Origin: URNF01 sp045634325
Lineage (GTDB): Bacteria; Bacillota; Clostridia; Oscillospirales; Acutalibacteraceae
Assembly: GCA_045634325.1 (NCBI GenBank)
Contig: JAZRAA010000053.1
Span: 1 to 64,000 of the forward strand
DNA length: 64,000 nucleotides
Direction: 5' to 3'
Below the pieces are notes generated by a model that had not been told where the DNA came from, ran no database searches, and saw only the letters and a list, made by a program, of their open reading frames with translations. The translations under genes and the position numbers were made by a program. Position 1 is the first letter of the stretch; the number at the start of each line of letters is the position of its first letter. Positions 7,414-15,695 of the stretch are shown one piece after another.

Positions 7414-8451
7414 CTAAACTTTAAAACAATTTTTTTCCTTAGATCTGTTATTGTTCTTGCTTTTTCGAACTCTCAAAAAACCGATTATAAACAAAACAGC
7501 ACTGATAAACAGCATTGCTGTTATAACAATCAAGTGGACATTTCCCGTACCGTATTGCGCCCAGTTGTGAAAATTCACTTCGTAATGGTTTTCATTCAGT
7601 CTGAACAGAGCATTTGTAATATGCCCCATACAGTAATACGTGCAAGACGCCACAACCGTGCAAATGCCTGCCTTAAAGAACCCGTCAAAAGAAAACATGC
7701 AAATAACGGCACAGGAAATCACAGGTATGTACGCATAAATCGTTATAAGAATTGCCGACCCAAGCATAAAGGGTTTCCAACTATAAACACACAAAAGAAG
7801 TAGTATTGTCAGCAGCAAAATCGTCGTAAAGGTTATGACAAATTTAAAGCGGGATAGTCTTGTTCTGGATAGTAAAATTGTTCCGAAAGCCAAAATGTAT
7901 CCCATCAGCGTGCCGATGCAGGCCACGGGAAACCAATATAGCCCGTCCGTATACACCGCACAGGCATATAGAAGTAAACAAATTGATGAAAAACTTGTTA
8001 TAGTAAAAACAAGCAATTTCTTCGACTTGAAAAACAATGTAAAGGTCGGGATAAATGAGTAGGCACAAAGCAACGCGGTTAACACGATGAAGAACCAGGA
8101 CAAAGTGCGGTTTACGGCAAGATTGCAAATAAAGCAGATTAGCAACGCAACGGCATAGCAGATAGTGGGAACCCAAAACCATGTGCTGCGAATCTCACGG
8201 AATTTCCGTGCTTCGTGCTTCATCTTTCGTGTATCCGTGTCTGTTGATGCGGTAATCAACTCGTGTTCGCTTATGTCAAGGACACGGCAAATATCGGAAA
8301 TCAACGTAATGTCGGGATAGGACACCCCTCGCTCCCATTTGCTCACCGCACCCTCGGTAACAAAGAGCATTTCTGCCAAGTCTTTTTGTGAATAATTTTT
8401 CTCTGCTCGTTTGGCTTTTATGAACGAGCCGAATGTTTTTTTATCAGTCAT
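7414..8451 (-). CDS. XRE-type HTH regulator fused to a multi-pass membrane domain
   Basis: 345 residues. Residues about 6-65 form a Cro/C1-type helix-turn-helix (SQKDLAEMLFVTEGAVSKWE). After a charged linker, about seven or eight hydrophobic membrane segments fill residues 95-330, with a basic C-terminus. Such proteins are common in Firmicutes and are presumed membrane-tethered transcription regulators, but targets and ligands are generally unknown. A GGAGGTG site precedes the ATG and a good promoter lies upstream. It stands alone and reads convergently toward hppA. The next gene, a chromate-type transporter, is divergent and could be a target. Confidence 0.8.
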   Translation of the reverse strand: MTDKKTFGSFIKAKRAEKNYSQKDLAEMLFVTEGAVSKWERGVSYPDITLISDICRVLDISEHELITASTDTDTRKMKHEARKFREIRSTWFWVPTICYAVALLICFICNLAVNRTLSWFFIVLTALLCAYSFIPTFTLFFKSKKLLVFTITSFSSICLLLYACAVYTDGLYWFPVACIGTLMGYILAFGTILLSRTRLSRFKFVITFTTILLLTILLLLCVYSWKPFMLGSAILITIYAYIPVISCAVICMFSFDGFFKAGICTVVASCTYYCMGHITNALFRLNENHYEVNFHNWAQYGTGNVHLIVITAMLFISAVLFIIGFLRVRKSKNNNRSKEKNCFKV

Positions 8452-8741
8452 GTCGATGCACCTCCGTCCATCATTCTATAGTAAGCATGGTTAGCCGTCA
8501 ATGGACTGTTAAGCTACCTTTTTTAATGTTATAACAACCTATTACTTGAAGTATATCATTTTTATTTTTTAGATTCAATACAAAAGAAAATCCGCTTGAT
8601 TTCTCGGGCGGATAAGTTATTTTTCTATCATTAAGAGGACAATCCTTATGGTGCGGTAGTTTTTGTTTTTATACCCTTTTCAAATTGGTTATACTGTGAT
8701 ATGATAGGGGACAGAACTAATAGATGGTAAGAGGAATTGGC
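8452..8741. promoter_or_regulatory. Divergent intergenic region
   Basis: A minus-strand promoter for the HTH gene has TTGACG (plus 8496-8501), 17-bp spacer and TAGAAT (plus 8473-8478). A plus-strand extended -10 (TGA-TATGAT at 8697-8705, weak -35) precedes the chromate transporter pair. A hairpin with two G-U pairs lies around 8590-8613 (ATCCGCTTGA/TCGGGCGGAT). No gene is seen here. Confidence 0.6.
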
Positions 8742-9320
8742 ATGAAAAAATATTTACGGTTGTTTTTCACCACCTTTAAAATCGGGTTATTTACATTCGG
8801 CGGCGGGTATGCGATGATACCGTTGTTGGAAGCGGAATTGGTGGAGAAAAAGAAATGGTTGACGCATGACGAGTTTATGAATATTGTGGTGATTGCGGAG
8901 TCTACTCCCGGTCCGATTGCTGTTAATTCCACGACTTATGTTGGATATAAGCTCGGCGGTGTGTTGGGTGCGGCTATGGCGACGTTGGGTGTTGTGCTGC
9001 CGTCTTTGATGATTATCTATGCTATTTCTTTATTTTTTGATGCGTTTATGCAGTTGCATTTCGTGGCGGCGGCATTTAAAGGCATTCAGGCTTGCGTTAT
9101 TTATTTGATTTTGTCGGCGGGCGTTAAGATGCTTAAAAAGATGCCCAAAAAGCCGTTGCCGTTAACGTTGATGGGATTGACGGCAGTGAGTATGATAGTG
9201 TTATCGTTATCTGCTGTCAAATTCTCTGCTATCTTTTATATTATCATCGGCGCGATTGTCGGGCTTACGGCGTATCTTATCACGCTCCTCCGTAAACCTG
9301 AGAAGGAGGAAACGGTATGA
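8742..9320 (+). CDS. Chromate-transporter (CHR) family, first half-size subunit
   Basis: A 192-residue membrane protein of the short-chain CHR family, which works as a pair of half-size proteins. Family hallmarks seen are TFGGGYAMIPLL near the N-terminus and ESTPGPIAVN around residue 60. The substrate may be chromate or another anion such as sulfate; the family name does not prove chromate export. ATG at 8742 is preferred over an in-frame ATG 18 bases upstream because AAGAGGA sits at the right distance. It overlaps the second half by four bases (ATGA), indicating translational coupling. Confidence 0.85.
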   Translation: MKKYLRLFFTTFKIGLFTFGGGYAMIPLLEAELVEKKKWLTHDEFMNIVVIAESTPGPIAVNSTTYVGYKLGGVLGAAMATLGVVLPSLMIIYAISLFFDAFMQLHFVAAAFKGIQACVIYLILSAGVKMLKKMPKKPLPLTLMGLTAVSMIVLSLSAVKFSAIFYIIIGAIVGLTAYLITLLRKPEKEETV

Positions 9321-9889
9321 TTTACTTAAAACTGTTTTTGGCCTTTTTGGAAATTGGCGCGGTTTCTTTTGGCGGCGGCTATGGTATGCTGTCATTGATG
9401 CGTGAAAAATGCTTGGGGTTCGGTTGGCTCACCGAGGAATCCCTGATGCACTTTATTGCGGTTTCGGAATCCACTCCCGGTCCGATAGCTATCAATATGG
9501 CGACGTTCATCGGCTCGTCACAAGGTGGCCTTTTAGGTTCCGTGTGCGCTACATTTGGAGTGGTGTTGCCGTCGTTTGTGATCATTTTAATCATCGCTGC
9601 CGCTTTGCGAAAACTTATAGAATATAGAGGCGTACAAGCGATATTGTCGGGTATTAAACCGGTGGTGGTTGGTTTGATTTTATCAACCGCGCTCATTATG
9701 TTGTTGAGCACGCTGTGCGGTATCAGTACATGGAATACGCCTGCTTTGATAGACTGGCGCGGTGTCTTGATTTTCGGTTTGGTGTTTATGGGGAATTGGT
9801 TATATAAACGGGTGCGTAAACGCCCGTTTTCGCCGATTTTATCCATCGTATGTGCCGCCGTTTTAGGCATCGCACTATACGGGTTTTAG
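9317..9889 (+). CDS. Chromate-transporter (CHR) family, second half-size subunit
   Basis: A 190-residue partner of the preceding gene with its own SFGGGYGMLSLM and ESTPGPIAIN motifs. The start ATG overlaps the stop of the first gene, with GAAGGAGGAAA upstream inside it. The two halves are presumed to assemble as antiparallel heterodimers, equivalent to a full-length ChrA. No regulator or metal-resistance gene is adjacent other than the divergent HTH-membrane protein. Confidence 0.85.
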   Translation: MIYLKLFLAFLEIGAVSFGGGYGMLSLMREKCLGFGWLTEESLMHFIAVSESTPGPIAINMATFIGSSQGGLLGSVCATFGVVLPSFVIILIIAAALRKLIEYRGVQAILSGIKPVVVGLILSTALIMLLSTLCGISTWNTPALIDWRGVLIFGLVFMGNWLYKRVRKRPFSPILSIVCAAVLGIALYGF

Positions 9890-9954
9890 GATTTTTCGTT
9901 TATTTTGGCATATTTGTCCCACACTATCCATACAATGGAAATGGAGGGACGGAT

Positions 9955-10212
9955 ATGGGAAATACATTTAAAGCGATGTTGTTGCGCGAGCAAGTGCAAG
10001 AACATCCGTTGTTACAATCTATTCGGGATGTTTGTCAACGCATGGAGGCACTTGAAAGCTGTTTTTCAATGCAAGAGGACGGCGACTTGATAGAAGCCTG
10101 TATTTATGAGCAGGAAGCACTGCGGGCACAATATCGTTTTCTGTTGCGTCAGGCGAAGGAGGCAGGGGTTACCGGTCAATTCGCTGCGGCGTTTTGGGAG
10201 GAACGTCTATGA
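9955..10212 (+). CDS. DUF2508 (YaaL-like) small protein
   Basis: An 85-residue, charged, largely helical soluble protein. It matches the DUF2508/YaaL family by size, by its double helical pattern (REQVQEHPLLQSIRDVCQ) and above all by context. It directly precedes a BofA-like gene, as yaaL precedes bofA in Bacillus. The function is not established. ATG at 9955 follows a GGAGGGACG site. Its stop overlaps the next start (ATGA). Confidence 0.7.
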   Translation: MGNTFKAMLLREQVQEHPLLQSIRDVCQRMEALESCFSMQEDGDLIEACIYEQEALRAQYRFLLRQAKEAGVTGQFAAAFWEERL

Positions 10213-10475
10213 GTGCTTGGCTTTCGGTGTTGGTTTACGCCGCGTTGGGCATAACCGTTTTGATAGTGTTTATCACTGCTTGCCGCACCCAAAAACCTGT
10301 TCGCTGTATGTTGTCATCTATGGTACAAGGCGTATGTGCGATGGCGGCAGTGGACGTTGCGGGCATTTTCACTGGTGTTTCACTGGGGTTTGGTTGGTTT
10401 ACCATGCTGTGTTGTACTGCTTTCGGTGCACCGGGCGTGATTGCAATGCTATTGATGCGATGGGTATCACTGTAA
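10209..10475 (+). CDS. bofA: BofA-like pro-sigma-K processing inhibitor family protein
   Basis: An 88-residue membrane protein with two to three hydrophobic segments and the C-terminal GAPGVIAMLLM piece resembling BofA. In Bacillus, BofA holds the SpoIVFB protease inactive in the outer forespore membrane. In clostridia the role is less clear because sigma-K control often differs. Translationally coupled to the YaaL-like gene. Its presence hints at a sporulating ancestry but does not prove sporulation. The terminator begins inside its last codons. Confidence 0.7.
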   Translation: MSAWLSVLVYAALGITVLIVFITACRTQKPVRCMLSSMVQGVCAMAAVDVAGIFTGVSLGFGWFTMLCCTAFGAPGVIAMLLMRWVSL

Positions 10476-10490
10476 AGGTGATACCCTTTT
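10462..10490 (+). terminator. Terminator overlapping the end of bofA
   Basis: Stem GGGTATCAC/GTGATACCC followed by TTTT. Confidence 0.75.
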
Positions 10491-10547
10491 CATCTTGTAA
10501 AGCGCTGAAAATCATGGTATACTAAAGGAGAAAGTGAGGGAGAACGC

Positions 10548-11378
10548 ATGGTGTTGCCGCAAACTATTCATCTCACCGCACATCAAGTGGGTGGTGTGGT
10601 ATACTATTCTTTTCCGCATATGGATGCATATCCGTTTGTGCGTGCGGGACTGTCTACCCGTCTGGGCGGTGTCAGTGAAGGCGTTTTTTCGTCCATGAAT
10701 CTGAGTTACACCCGTGGGGATGACCCGCAAAAAGTGGATGAAAATTTCGTGCGCATTTGTACGGCGATGGGATTGTCTAAAAACGATGTGGTGATTTCTG
10801 CACAAGAGCATCATACCAATCTGCAAAATGTCACTAAGGCGGATTGCGGAAAAGGTGTCGGGCAGGTCGGGTTTACGGATGTCGATGGTTTACTTACCGA
10901 TGAAATCGGCGTTGTATTGTGCACCCAGTATGCTGATTGCGTGCCGCTGTTATTCTTGGACCCGAAACGCCGAGTAGTGGCGGCGTCTCATGCGGGATGG
11001 CGTGGCACGGTGGAGCAAATCGGCAGACTTACGGTAGAGCGTATGCAAAAGGATTACGGCTGTGACCCGAAGGATATTCTCGCCGGCATTGCACCGTCTA
11101 TCGGCAGATGTTGTTTTGAAGTAGACACCCCTGTTTTTGATGCGTTTTCACAGATGTCGGTGTTTGACGACGGTTGCTTTACCGCCCAAGGTGAAGACAA
11201 GTTTCATATTGATTTGTGGGAAGTGAATCGTCGCGTGCTATTGTCGGCGGGCGTATGTGCTGATAATATTACAGTGACCGACTTGTGCACACGTTGTTAT
11301 CCTGACGTGTTTTGGTCCCACCGCAAGACCGGTGCCGCACGTGGCAGTTTGGCGGCATTTATTGGTATGGTAGAATAA
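10548..11378 (+). CDS. pgeF: PgeF-family purine nucleoside phosphorylase / peptidoglycan editing factor
   Basis: A 276-residue soluble protein of the YfiH/YlmD (DUF152, laccase-domain) family. Members act on purine nucleosides (adenosine deaminase/phosphorylase activity) and, in E. coli, on UDP-MurNAc with a wrong first residue. Zinc/active-site motifs visible are QYADCVPLLF, SHAGWRGTVEQIG and DLCTRCYPDVFWSHRK near the C-terminus. ATG at 10548 follows AAAGTGAGGGAG. Monocistronic and bounded by terminators on both sides. Older annotations as polyphenol oxidase are not supported by this family's biochemistry. Confidence 0.88.
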   Translation: MVLPQTIHLTAHQVGGVVYYSFPHMDAYPFVRAGLSTRLGGVSEGVFSSMNLSYTRGDDPQKVDENFVRICTAMGLSKNDVVISAQEHHTNLQNVTKADCGKGVGQVGFTDVDGLLTDEIGVVLCTQYADCVPLLFLDPKRRVVAASHAGWRGTVEQIGRLTVERMQKDYGCDPKDILAGIAPSIGRCCFEVDTPVFDAFSQMSVFDDGCFTAQGEDKFHIDLWEVNRRVLLSAGVCADNITVTDLCTRCYPDVFWSHRKTGAARGSLAAFIGMVE

Positions 11379-11382
11379 GAAG

Positions 11383-11417
11383 ACCACAGTGTTCTTAGAG
11401 AACACTGTGGTTTTTTA
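11383..11417. terminator. Terminator after pgeF
   Basis: A perfect 13-bp stem ACCACAGTGTTCT/AGAACACTGTGGT with a TAG loop, then TTTTT. Confidence 0.85.
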
Positions 11418-11470
11418 TTTATAAAAAGGAGCGGTAGCGCATACGTTTAAGTAGAAAGTAGGGATGCGTG

Positions 11471-12712
11471 ATGAAAATCGAGTTTGAATTTTTGAAAAAA
11501 ACGTGTGCAGTTGTGGTGAGTCTGTGTGTTTTGGTGAGTGCGCCCACGGTTAGTGCGAAAACGGCGTATATCTATGACGCTACCGATAAGGTGGAGTCTC
11601 CGTACGCAGAGGATGACAGCGTGTGGTTGCCCACGGCTGCAGCGGTATCCGAACAGGCGTTAGTGGTGGGTGGCAAATCAGCTGTTTTAATGGAGCAACA
11701 CAGTGGGACAATATTGTTTGAGAAAAACGCACACGAAAAACTACCGATAGCATCGGTAACAAAAATCATGACTTTGTTGCTCACTATGGAGGCTTTGGAA
11801 GGTGAGTTAATCCATATGGATGATAAGGTCACTTGTTCGGCTGTTGCCGCTTCTATGGGTGGTTCACAGATTTGGTTGGAGCAAGGGGAGCAAATGACGG
11901 TAGACGAATTACTCAAAGCTGCATGTGTAGTGTCTGCAAATGATGCGTGTGCCGCACTTGCCGAGCATATTTGCGGTACGATTGAGAATTTCGTGTTGCG
12001 GATGAATGAACGTGCGAGCGAATTGGGGATGGAGGATACACAGTTTTTGGATTGCAGCGGTCTCAATGACACGGCGTATTCATCTGCGCATGATGTGGCA
12101 ATTATGTCAAGAGAACTGATGCAACATGAGATGATAGAGAAATATACTACCATCTGGATGGACAGTTTACGAGACGGCAAATCGCAGTTGGTGAACACCA
12201 ATAAACTGGTACGGCATTATAATGGCGCGACAGGTCTGAAAACAGGCACCACTGCCGCTGCGGGACATTGTTTATCGGCAACTGCACGGCGGGATGGCAT
12301 GGCATTTGTGGCTGTCATATTGGGATGCGAGAGTACAGATGAACGATTCGGTGGCGCGAGAGCGATGCTCGATTATGGTTTTGCCAATTATGCGTTGTAT
12401 ACCCCCTCGGTTGAGGAGGGCTTATTGCAACCGATCAAAGTGATTGGTGGCGTGCAAGAGCAGGTGGAGGTGGAAATGGAAAATGTCGCACCGCTGTTGC
12501 TTAAAAAAGGACAGGAAAAACAAATCATACCTTCTTTACATATGAGCGAGGACGTGCAAGCACCGGTAGAAAAGGGGCAAATCGTAGGGACCTATTCGCT
12601 GTCATTAGATAATCAAACGGTGGCTGAAATTCCCATACGTGCCACTGTTCAGGTGCAGAAAATGAGCATTTGGCATGCGATTGGCAGATTGTGGCATGCT
12701 TTGTTGCAATAA
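11471..12712 (+). CDS. D-alanyl-D-alanine carboxypeptidase (low-molecular-weight PBP)
   Basis: Trims the terminal D-Ala from peptidoglycan pentapeptides outside the cell. The 413-residue precursor has an N-terminal signal peptide (about 1-30). The serine-hydrolase triad motifs are S95-V-T-K98, S155-A-N and K257-T-G. Residues beyond about 310 form the typical C-terminal beta domain, and the very end looks like an amphipathic membrane anchor. This corresponds to the DacF/DacB group of Firmicutes, often linked to sporulation or vegetative wall maturation. The start is ATG 11471 (or the adjacent GTG 11468). It stands alone. Confidence 0.9.
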   Translation: MKIEFEFLKKTCAVVVSLCVLVSAPTVSAKTAYIYDATDKVESPYAEDDSVWLPTAAAVSEQALVVGGKSAVLMEQHSGTILFEKNAHEKLPIASVTKIMTLLLTMEALEGELIHMDDKVTCSAVAASMGGSQIWLEQGEQMTVDELLKAACVVSANDACAALAEHICGTIENFVLRMNERASELGMEDTQFLDCSGLNDTAYSSAHDVAIMSRELMQHEMIEKYTTIWMDSLRDGKSQLVNTNKLVRHYNGATGLKTGTTAAAGHCLSATARRDGMAFVAVILGCESTDERFGGARAMLDYGFANYALYTPSVEEGLLQPIKVIGGVQEQVEVEMENVAPLLLKKGQEKQIIPSLHMSEDVQAPVEKGQIVGTYSLSLDNQTVAEIPIRATVQVQKMSIWHAIGRLWHALLQ

Positions 12713-12747
12713 GTGGATATTTTTTATATAAAATTCACAATTTTTGA

Positions 12748-12887
12748 TTGCATTATGGCGGGGAATGTGATAAGATATAGACAAGATATAAAAGATTCGT
12801 CCCTTAACATAAGTGCAATATATGGATGAATGTTGCATGCATTTGCAACAACTGTCCATTGCTAGATTTCTCTGTATGAATTATACT
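12748..12887 (+). promoter_or_regulatory. Two candidate promoters for pgi
   Basis: First: TTGCAT (12748-12753), 17 bp, TAAGAT (12771-12776) with an upstream TGA. Second: TTGCTA (12859-12864), 17 bp, TATACT (12882-12887). The second would give a leader of about 40 bases. Confidence 0.6.
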
Positions 12888-12933
12888 TATAGTATGCTTT
12901 TAAGCGAAATTTGTAGAAACAGGGGAATGTACA

Positions 12934-14277
12934 ATGTCAGTGAAACTTGAAACTCGTTATGCCGCACCTTTTATCGCGCAAAAAGAGTATGATGCGATTG
13001 CTCCGTTTGTGAAAACCGCGCATGAAATTTTGCACAGCGGAAAGGGTCCCGGTTGTGATTTTCTCGGTTGGGTGAATTTGCCCACCGACTATGACAAAGA
13101 GGAATTTGCCCGTATTAAAGCGGCTGCTGCCCGCATTAAAGAGGACACCGATATTTTTATCGTTATCGGTATCGGCGGTTCTTATTTGGGCGCTCGTGCT
13201 GCGATTGAATTTTTGAAATCTCCGCTTTACAATGCGAAGAAAAAAGATACCCCCGACGTATATTTCGCCGGTAACAGCATCAGCAGTACCGCATTGCAGG
13301 AACTGCTGGAATTGTGCGAAGGCCGTCGTGTGTCGGTTAACGTGATTTCTAAATCCGGTACCACGACCGAACCTGCGATTGCGTTCCGCGTGTTCCGTGA
13401 CTACCTCGAAAAGACGGTGGGCCATGAAGAAGCTAAAAAACGCATTTATGTTACGACAGACCGTGCAAAAGGCACTTTGAAATCCTTGTCCGACCGTGAA
13501 GGTTATGAAACTTTTGTGGTGCCGGATGACGTGGGTGGTCGTTTCTCGGTTCTCACGGCTGTGGGCCTGTTGCCCATTGCGGTTGCCGGTTGTGATATTG
13601 ACGCACTGATGGCAGGCGCTCGTGCCGCGAAAGATGCGTTGATGGATACCGATATTAACAACAACGATTGTTATAAATATGCCGCCGCACGTACTATTCT
13701 GCATCGTCAGGGTAGAGCGGTGGAGATGATGGTTAGCTATGAACCGCAATATGCGATGATGTCCGAGTGGTGGAAGCAACTGTTCGGTGAGAGTGAAGGT
13801 AAAGATGGCAAGGGTTTGTTCCCGGCATCTGCTATTTTCTCTACCGATTTGCATTCGCTGGGCCAGTTCGTGCAGGAAGGTTCCAACATCTTGTTTGAAA
13901 CGGTTGTGTTGCTTGATAAACCGCAACTGGAAAAGGTCATTGAGAATGACCCTGAGAACGTGGATGGTCTCAATTTCCTCACCGGTAAAACGATGGATTT
14001 CGTCAACCAAAAGGCGTTTGAAGGTACTGTGCTTGCACACGCCGACGGTGGTACGCCGTCTCTCGTTATCCGCGTACCTGCGGCAACCGAGGAACATTTG
14101 GGTTATCTGCTGTATTTCTTTGAGAAAGCTTGTGCGATTTCGGGTTATATGTTAGGCGTGAATCCGTTTGACCAACCCGGCGTCGAAAGCTACAAGAAAA
14201 ACATGTTTGCCTTGCTCGGTAAACCCGGTTTTGAAAATGAAAAAGAAGCGCTGGAGGCAAGATTATCCGCGCAATAA
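12934..14277 (+). CDS. pgi: Glucose-6-phosphate isomerase
   Basis: Interconverts glucose-6-phosphate and fructose-6-phosphate in glycolysis/gluconeogenesis. The 447-residue length is typical of the Firmicute form. Visible are the phosphate-binding GIGGSYLGARA near residue 75, VISKSGTTTEPAIAF around 145 and the helix NPFDQPGVESYK near the C-terminus. ATG follows an AGGGGAA site. Followed after a short gap by a small P-loop protein that is likely co-transcribed, since no terminator intervenes. Confidence 0.97.
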   Translation: MSVKLETRYAAPFIAQKEYDAIAPFVKTAHEILHSGKGPGCDFLGWVNLPTDYDKEEFARIKAAAARIKEDTDIFIVIGIGGSYLGARAAIEFLKSPLYNAKKKDTPDVYFAGNSISSTALQELLELCEGRRVSVNVISKSGTTTEPAIAFRVFRDYLEKTVGHEEAKKRIYVTTDRAKGTLKSLSDREGYETFVVPDDVGGRFSVLTAVGLLPIAVAGCDIDALMAGARAAKDALMDTDINNNDCYKYAAARTILHRQGRAVEMMVSYEPQYAMMSEWWKQLFGESEGKDGKGLFPASAIFSTDLHSLGQFVQEGSNILFETVVLLDKPQLEKVIENDPENVDGLNFLTGKTMDFVNQKAFEGTVLAHADGGTPSLVIRVPAATEEHLGYLLYFFEKACAISGYMLGVNPFDQPGVESYKKNMFALLGKPGFENEKEALEARLSAQ

Positions 14278-14325
14278 GAGTCAATAACCGCTTTGACGGT
14301 TAAGAATATATTGGGAGGTTTTATT

Positions 14326-14730
14326 ATGATTACTTTGATTCTCGGCAAAAAAGGCACCGGCAAAACGAAAAAGCTGATGGACCTTTGCAACGAAGCGGTT
14401 GCACAGTCCAAGGGTAATGTGGTGTTTATCGAGAAAGACAACACCCTTACGTATGATGTGAGCCATCAGGTTCGTTTGGTCAGCGCAGCGGATTATGCTG
14501 TGGAGGGTTTTGAGTCTTTGTACGGCTTTGTCGCCGGCATGTGCGCGGGAAATTATGATATTACCGATATTTTCGTTGACTCTACTTTGAAAATCGGTGG
14601 CACCGATATGGAAGCTTTGGCTACTTTCGTGGAGAAAATCAGCAAGTTGGAAGTGAATATGGTTCTGTCTGTGTCTGCAGACAAGAGCGAAGTGCCGGCA
14701 CGCATTGCTGACATTGCCCAAGAGATTTAA
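14326..14730 (+). CDS. Small P-loop protein of unknown function
   Basis: 134 residues with a Walker A loop GKKGTGKTKK at about residues 6-15 and an alternating beta/alpha pattern. A possible second-strand acidic IFVDSTLKIGG lies near residue 85, but there is no textbook Walker B, sensor or DNA-binding segment. Such small clostridial ATPases are sometimes labelled PilT- or Tad-like without evidence. ATG 14326 is chosen for its TTGGGAGG site; an upstream in-frame start lacks one. Probably co-transcribed with pgi. Confidence 0.7.
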   Translation: MITLILGKKGTGKTKKLMDLCNEAVAQSKGNVVFIEKDNTLTYDVSHQVRLVSAADYAVEGFESLYGFVAGMCAGNYDITDIFVDSTLKIGGTDMEALATFVEKISKLEVNMVLSVSADKSEVPARIADIAQEI

Positions 14731-14749
14731 TTGATGAATTTGCAATCTC

Positions 14750-14781
14750 ATAACGGCGGAAACGATGGTTTCCGCCGTTAT
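14750..14781. terminator. Hairpin after the P-loop gene
   Basis: Perfect 14-bp stem ATAACGGCGGAAAC/GTTTCCGCCGTTAT with a GATG loop. The T-tract is weak (ATTTGAG), so termination may be incomplete. Confidence 0.65.
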
Positions 14782-14816
14782 TTGAGTAAATCTTTGAGGA
14801 TAACTCGAAAAATCTA

Positions 14817-14845
14817 TTGACAAATTTGTCATAAACCTTTATAAT
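14817..14845 (+). promoter_or_regulatory. Consensus promoter for yceD-rpmF
   Basis: TTGACA (14817-14822), 17-bp spacer, TATAAT (14840-14845): a perfect sigma-A consensus, as expected for a ribosomal protein operon. Confidence 0.9.
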
Positions 14846-14870
14846 ATCATGCGTGATGCTGAGGTGTAGT

Positions 14871-15365
14871 ATGCTTTTACAACTGAGACCACTGTTCATG
14901 GGCGAGATTACCTCTCTTCCCATTGACACAAAACTGGATTTTTCCAAAGAGGAACTAAACGGAGGATACCCTTTTTCCACTCCCGTGCATGTGAAAGGCG
15001 CGGTGTCCGTTTCTGCCGACGTTGTGTTGTTGCAGGTGGACGTTTCGTTTAGTTTCCACGGCCAATGTGACCGTTGCTTGCGCACTTTTGAAAAAGCGTA
15101 TCAGTTGTCTTTTGAGCATGTTCTGGTCGATTCTTTGAACAATGACGAAAACGACGATTTTATTCTGTTGGAACAATATCAGTTGGACCTTGCTGAATTG
15201 GTCATGACCGATATGTTGCTGGAATTGCCGTATAAGAGTCTTTGCAAAGAGGATTGTCGTGGACTTTGTCCCACGTGCGGAAAAGATCTGAATGATGGTT
15301 TGTGTGGTTGCAAACCGGACAACACCGACCCTCGTTTAGAGGTGTTAAAACAGTTACTCCAATAA
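14871..15365 (+). CDS. yceD: YceD (DUF177) family protein upstream of L32
   Basis: 164-residue DUF177 protein. The family is almost always encoded just before rpmF and is implicated in 23S rRNA/ribosome biogenesis (accumulation of 23S rRNA in plants and E. coli). Cysteine pairs are seen as CDRC mid-protein and CPTC...CGC near the C-terminus, suggesting bound zinc. ATG 14871 sits four bases after GAGGTG. The synteny with rpmF 55 bases downstream is the strongest evidence. Confidence 0.88.
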   Translation: MLLQLRPLFMGEITSLPIDTKLDFSKEELNGGYPFSTPVHVKGAVSVSADVVLLQVDVSFSFHGQCDRCLRTFEKAYQLSFEHVLVDSLNNDENDDFILLEQYQLDLAELVMTDMLLELPYKSLCKEDCRGLCPTCGKDLNDGLCGCKPDNTDPRLEVLKQLLQ

Positions 15366-15420
15366 CGTGATGTTTCATACATCAAAAAGTTTATGTATTG
15401 CACTAAGGAGGTGCTGACAA

Positions 15421-15609
15421 ATGGCGGTACCCAAGAGAAAAACTTCCAAAGCTCGTCGTGATAAGAGACGCAACAACCTGTGGAAGCTTTCTGCCCCGGC
15501 GCTGGCAAAATGCCCGCAGTGCGGCGAATATAAGCGCGCACATCGTCTGTGCGGTAACTGCGGTTACTACAATGGCAGACAGGTCGTCGTTGTTGATTCC
15601 GAGGCTTAA
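15421..15609 (+). CDS. rpmF: 50S ribosomal protein L32
   Basis: 62-residue large-subunit protein with the invariant start MAVPKRKTSKARRDKRR and a four-cysteine zinc ribbon (CPQC and CGNC). The basic N-terminus threads into rRNA. It is preceded by AAGGAGGTG. The cysteine-containing (C+) form means zinc dependence. A terminator follows at 15629. Confidence 0.98.
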   Translation: MAVPKRKTSKARRDKRRNNLWKLSAPALAKCPQCGEYKRAHRLCGNCGYYNGRQVVVVDSEA

Positions 15610-15628
15610 GTTGAACAGACATGAAATG

Positions 15629-15662
15629 GAGAAGGCGGCTGGGTCGTCCTTCTCTATTTTTA
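15629..15662 (+). terminator. Terminator after rpmF
   Basis: Stem GAGAAGG/CCTTCTC with a 12-base loop, followed by TATTTTTAT. Confidence 0.6.
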
Positions 15663-15695
15663 TTTTCGACGAATTTCAGGAAATGAGGTGTTAAA

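Noticed and set aside
12937..14097. 386-codon open frame antisense to pgi
   Set aside because: It is a shadow frame of a well-conserved gene, with low-complexity His/Arg/Phe content, no start signal and no family resemblance. Similar long antisense frames inside carB, fhs, purL and the dehydratase were dropped for the same reason.
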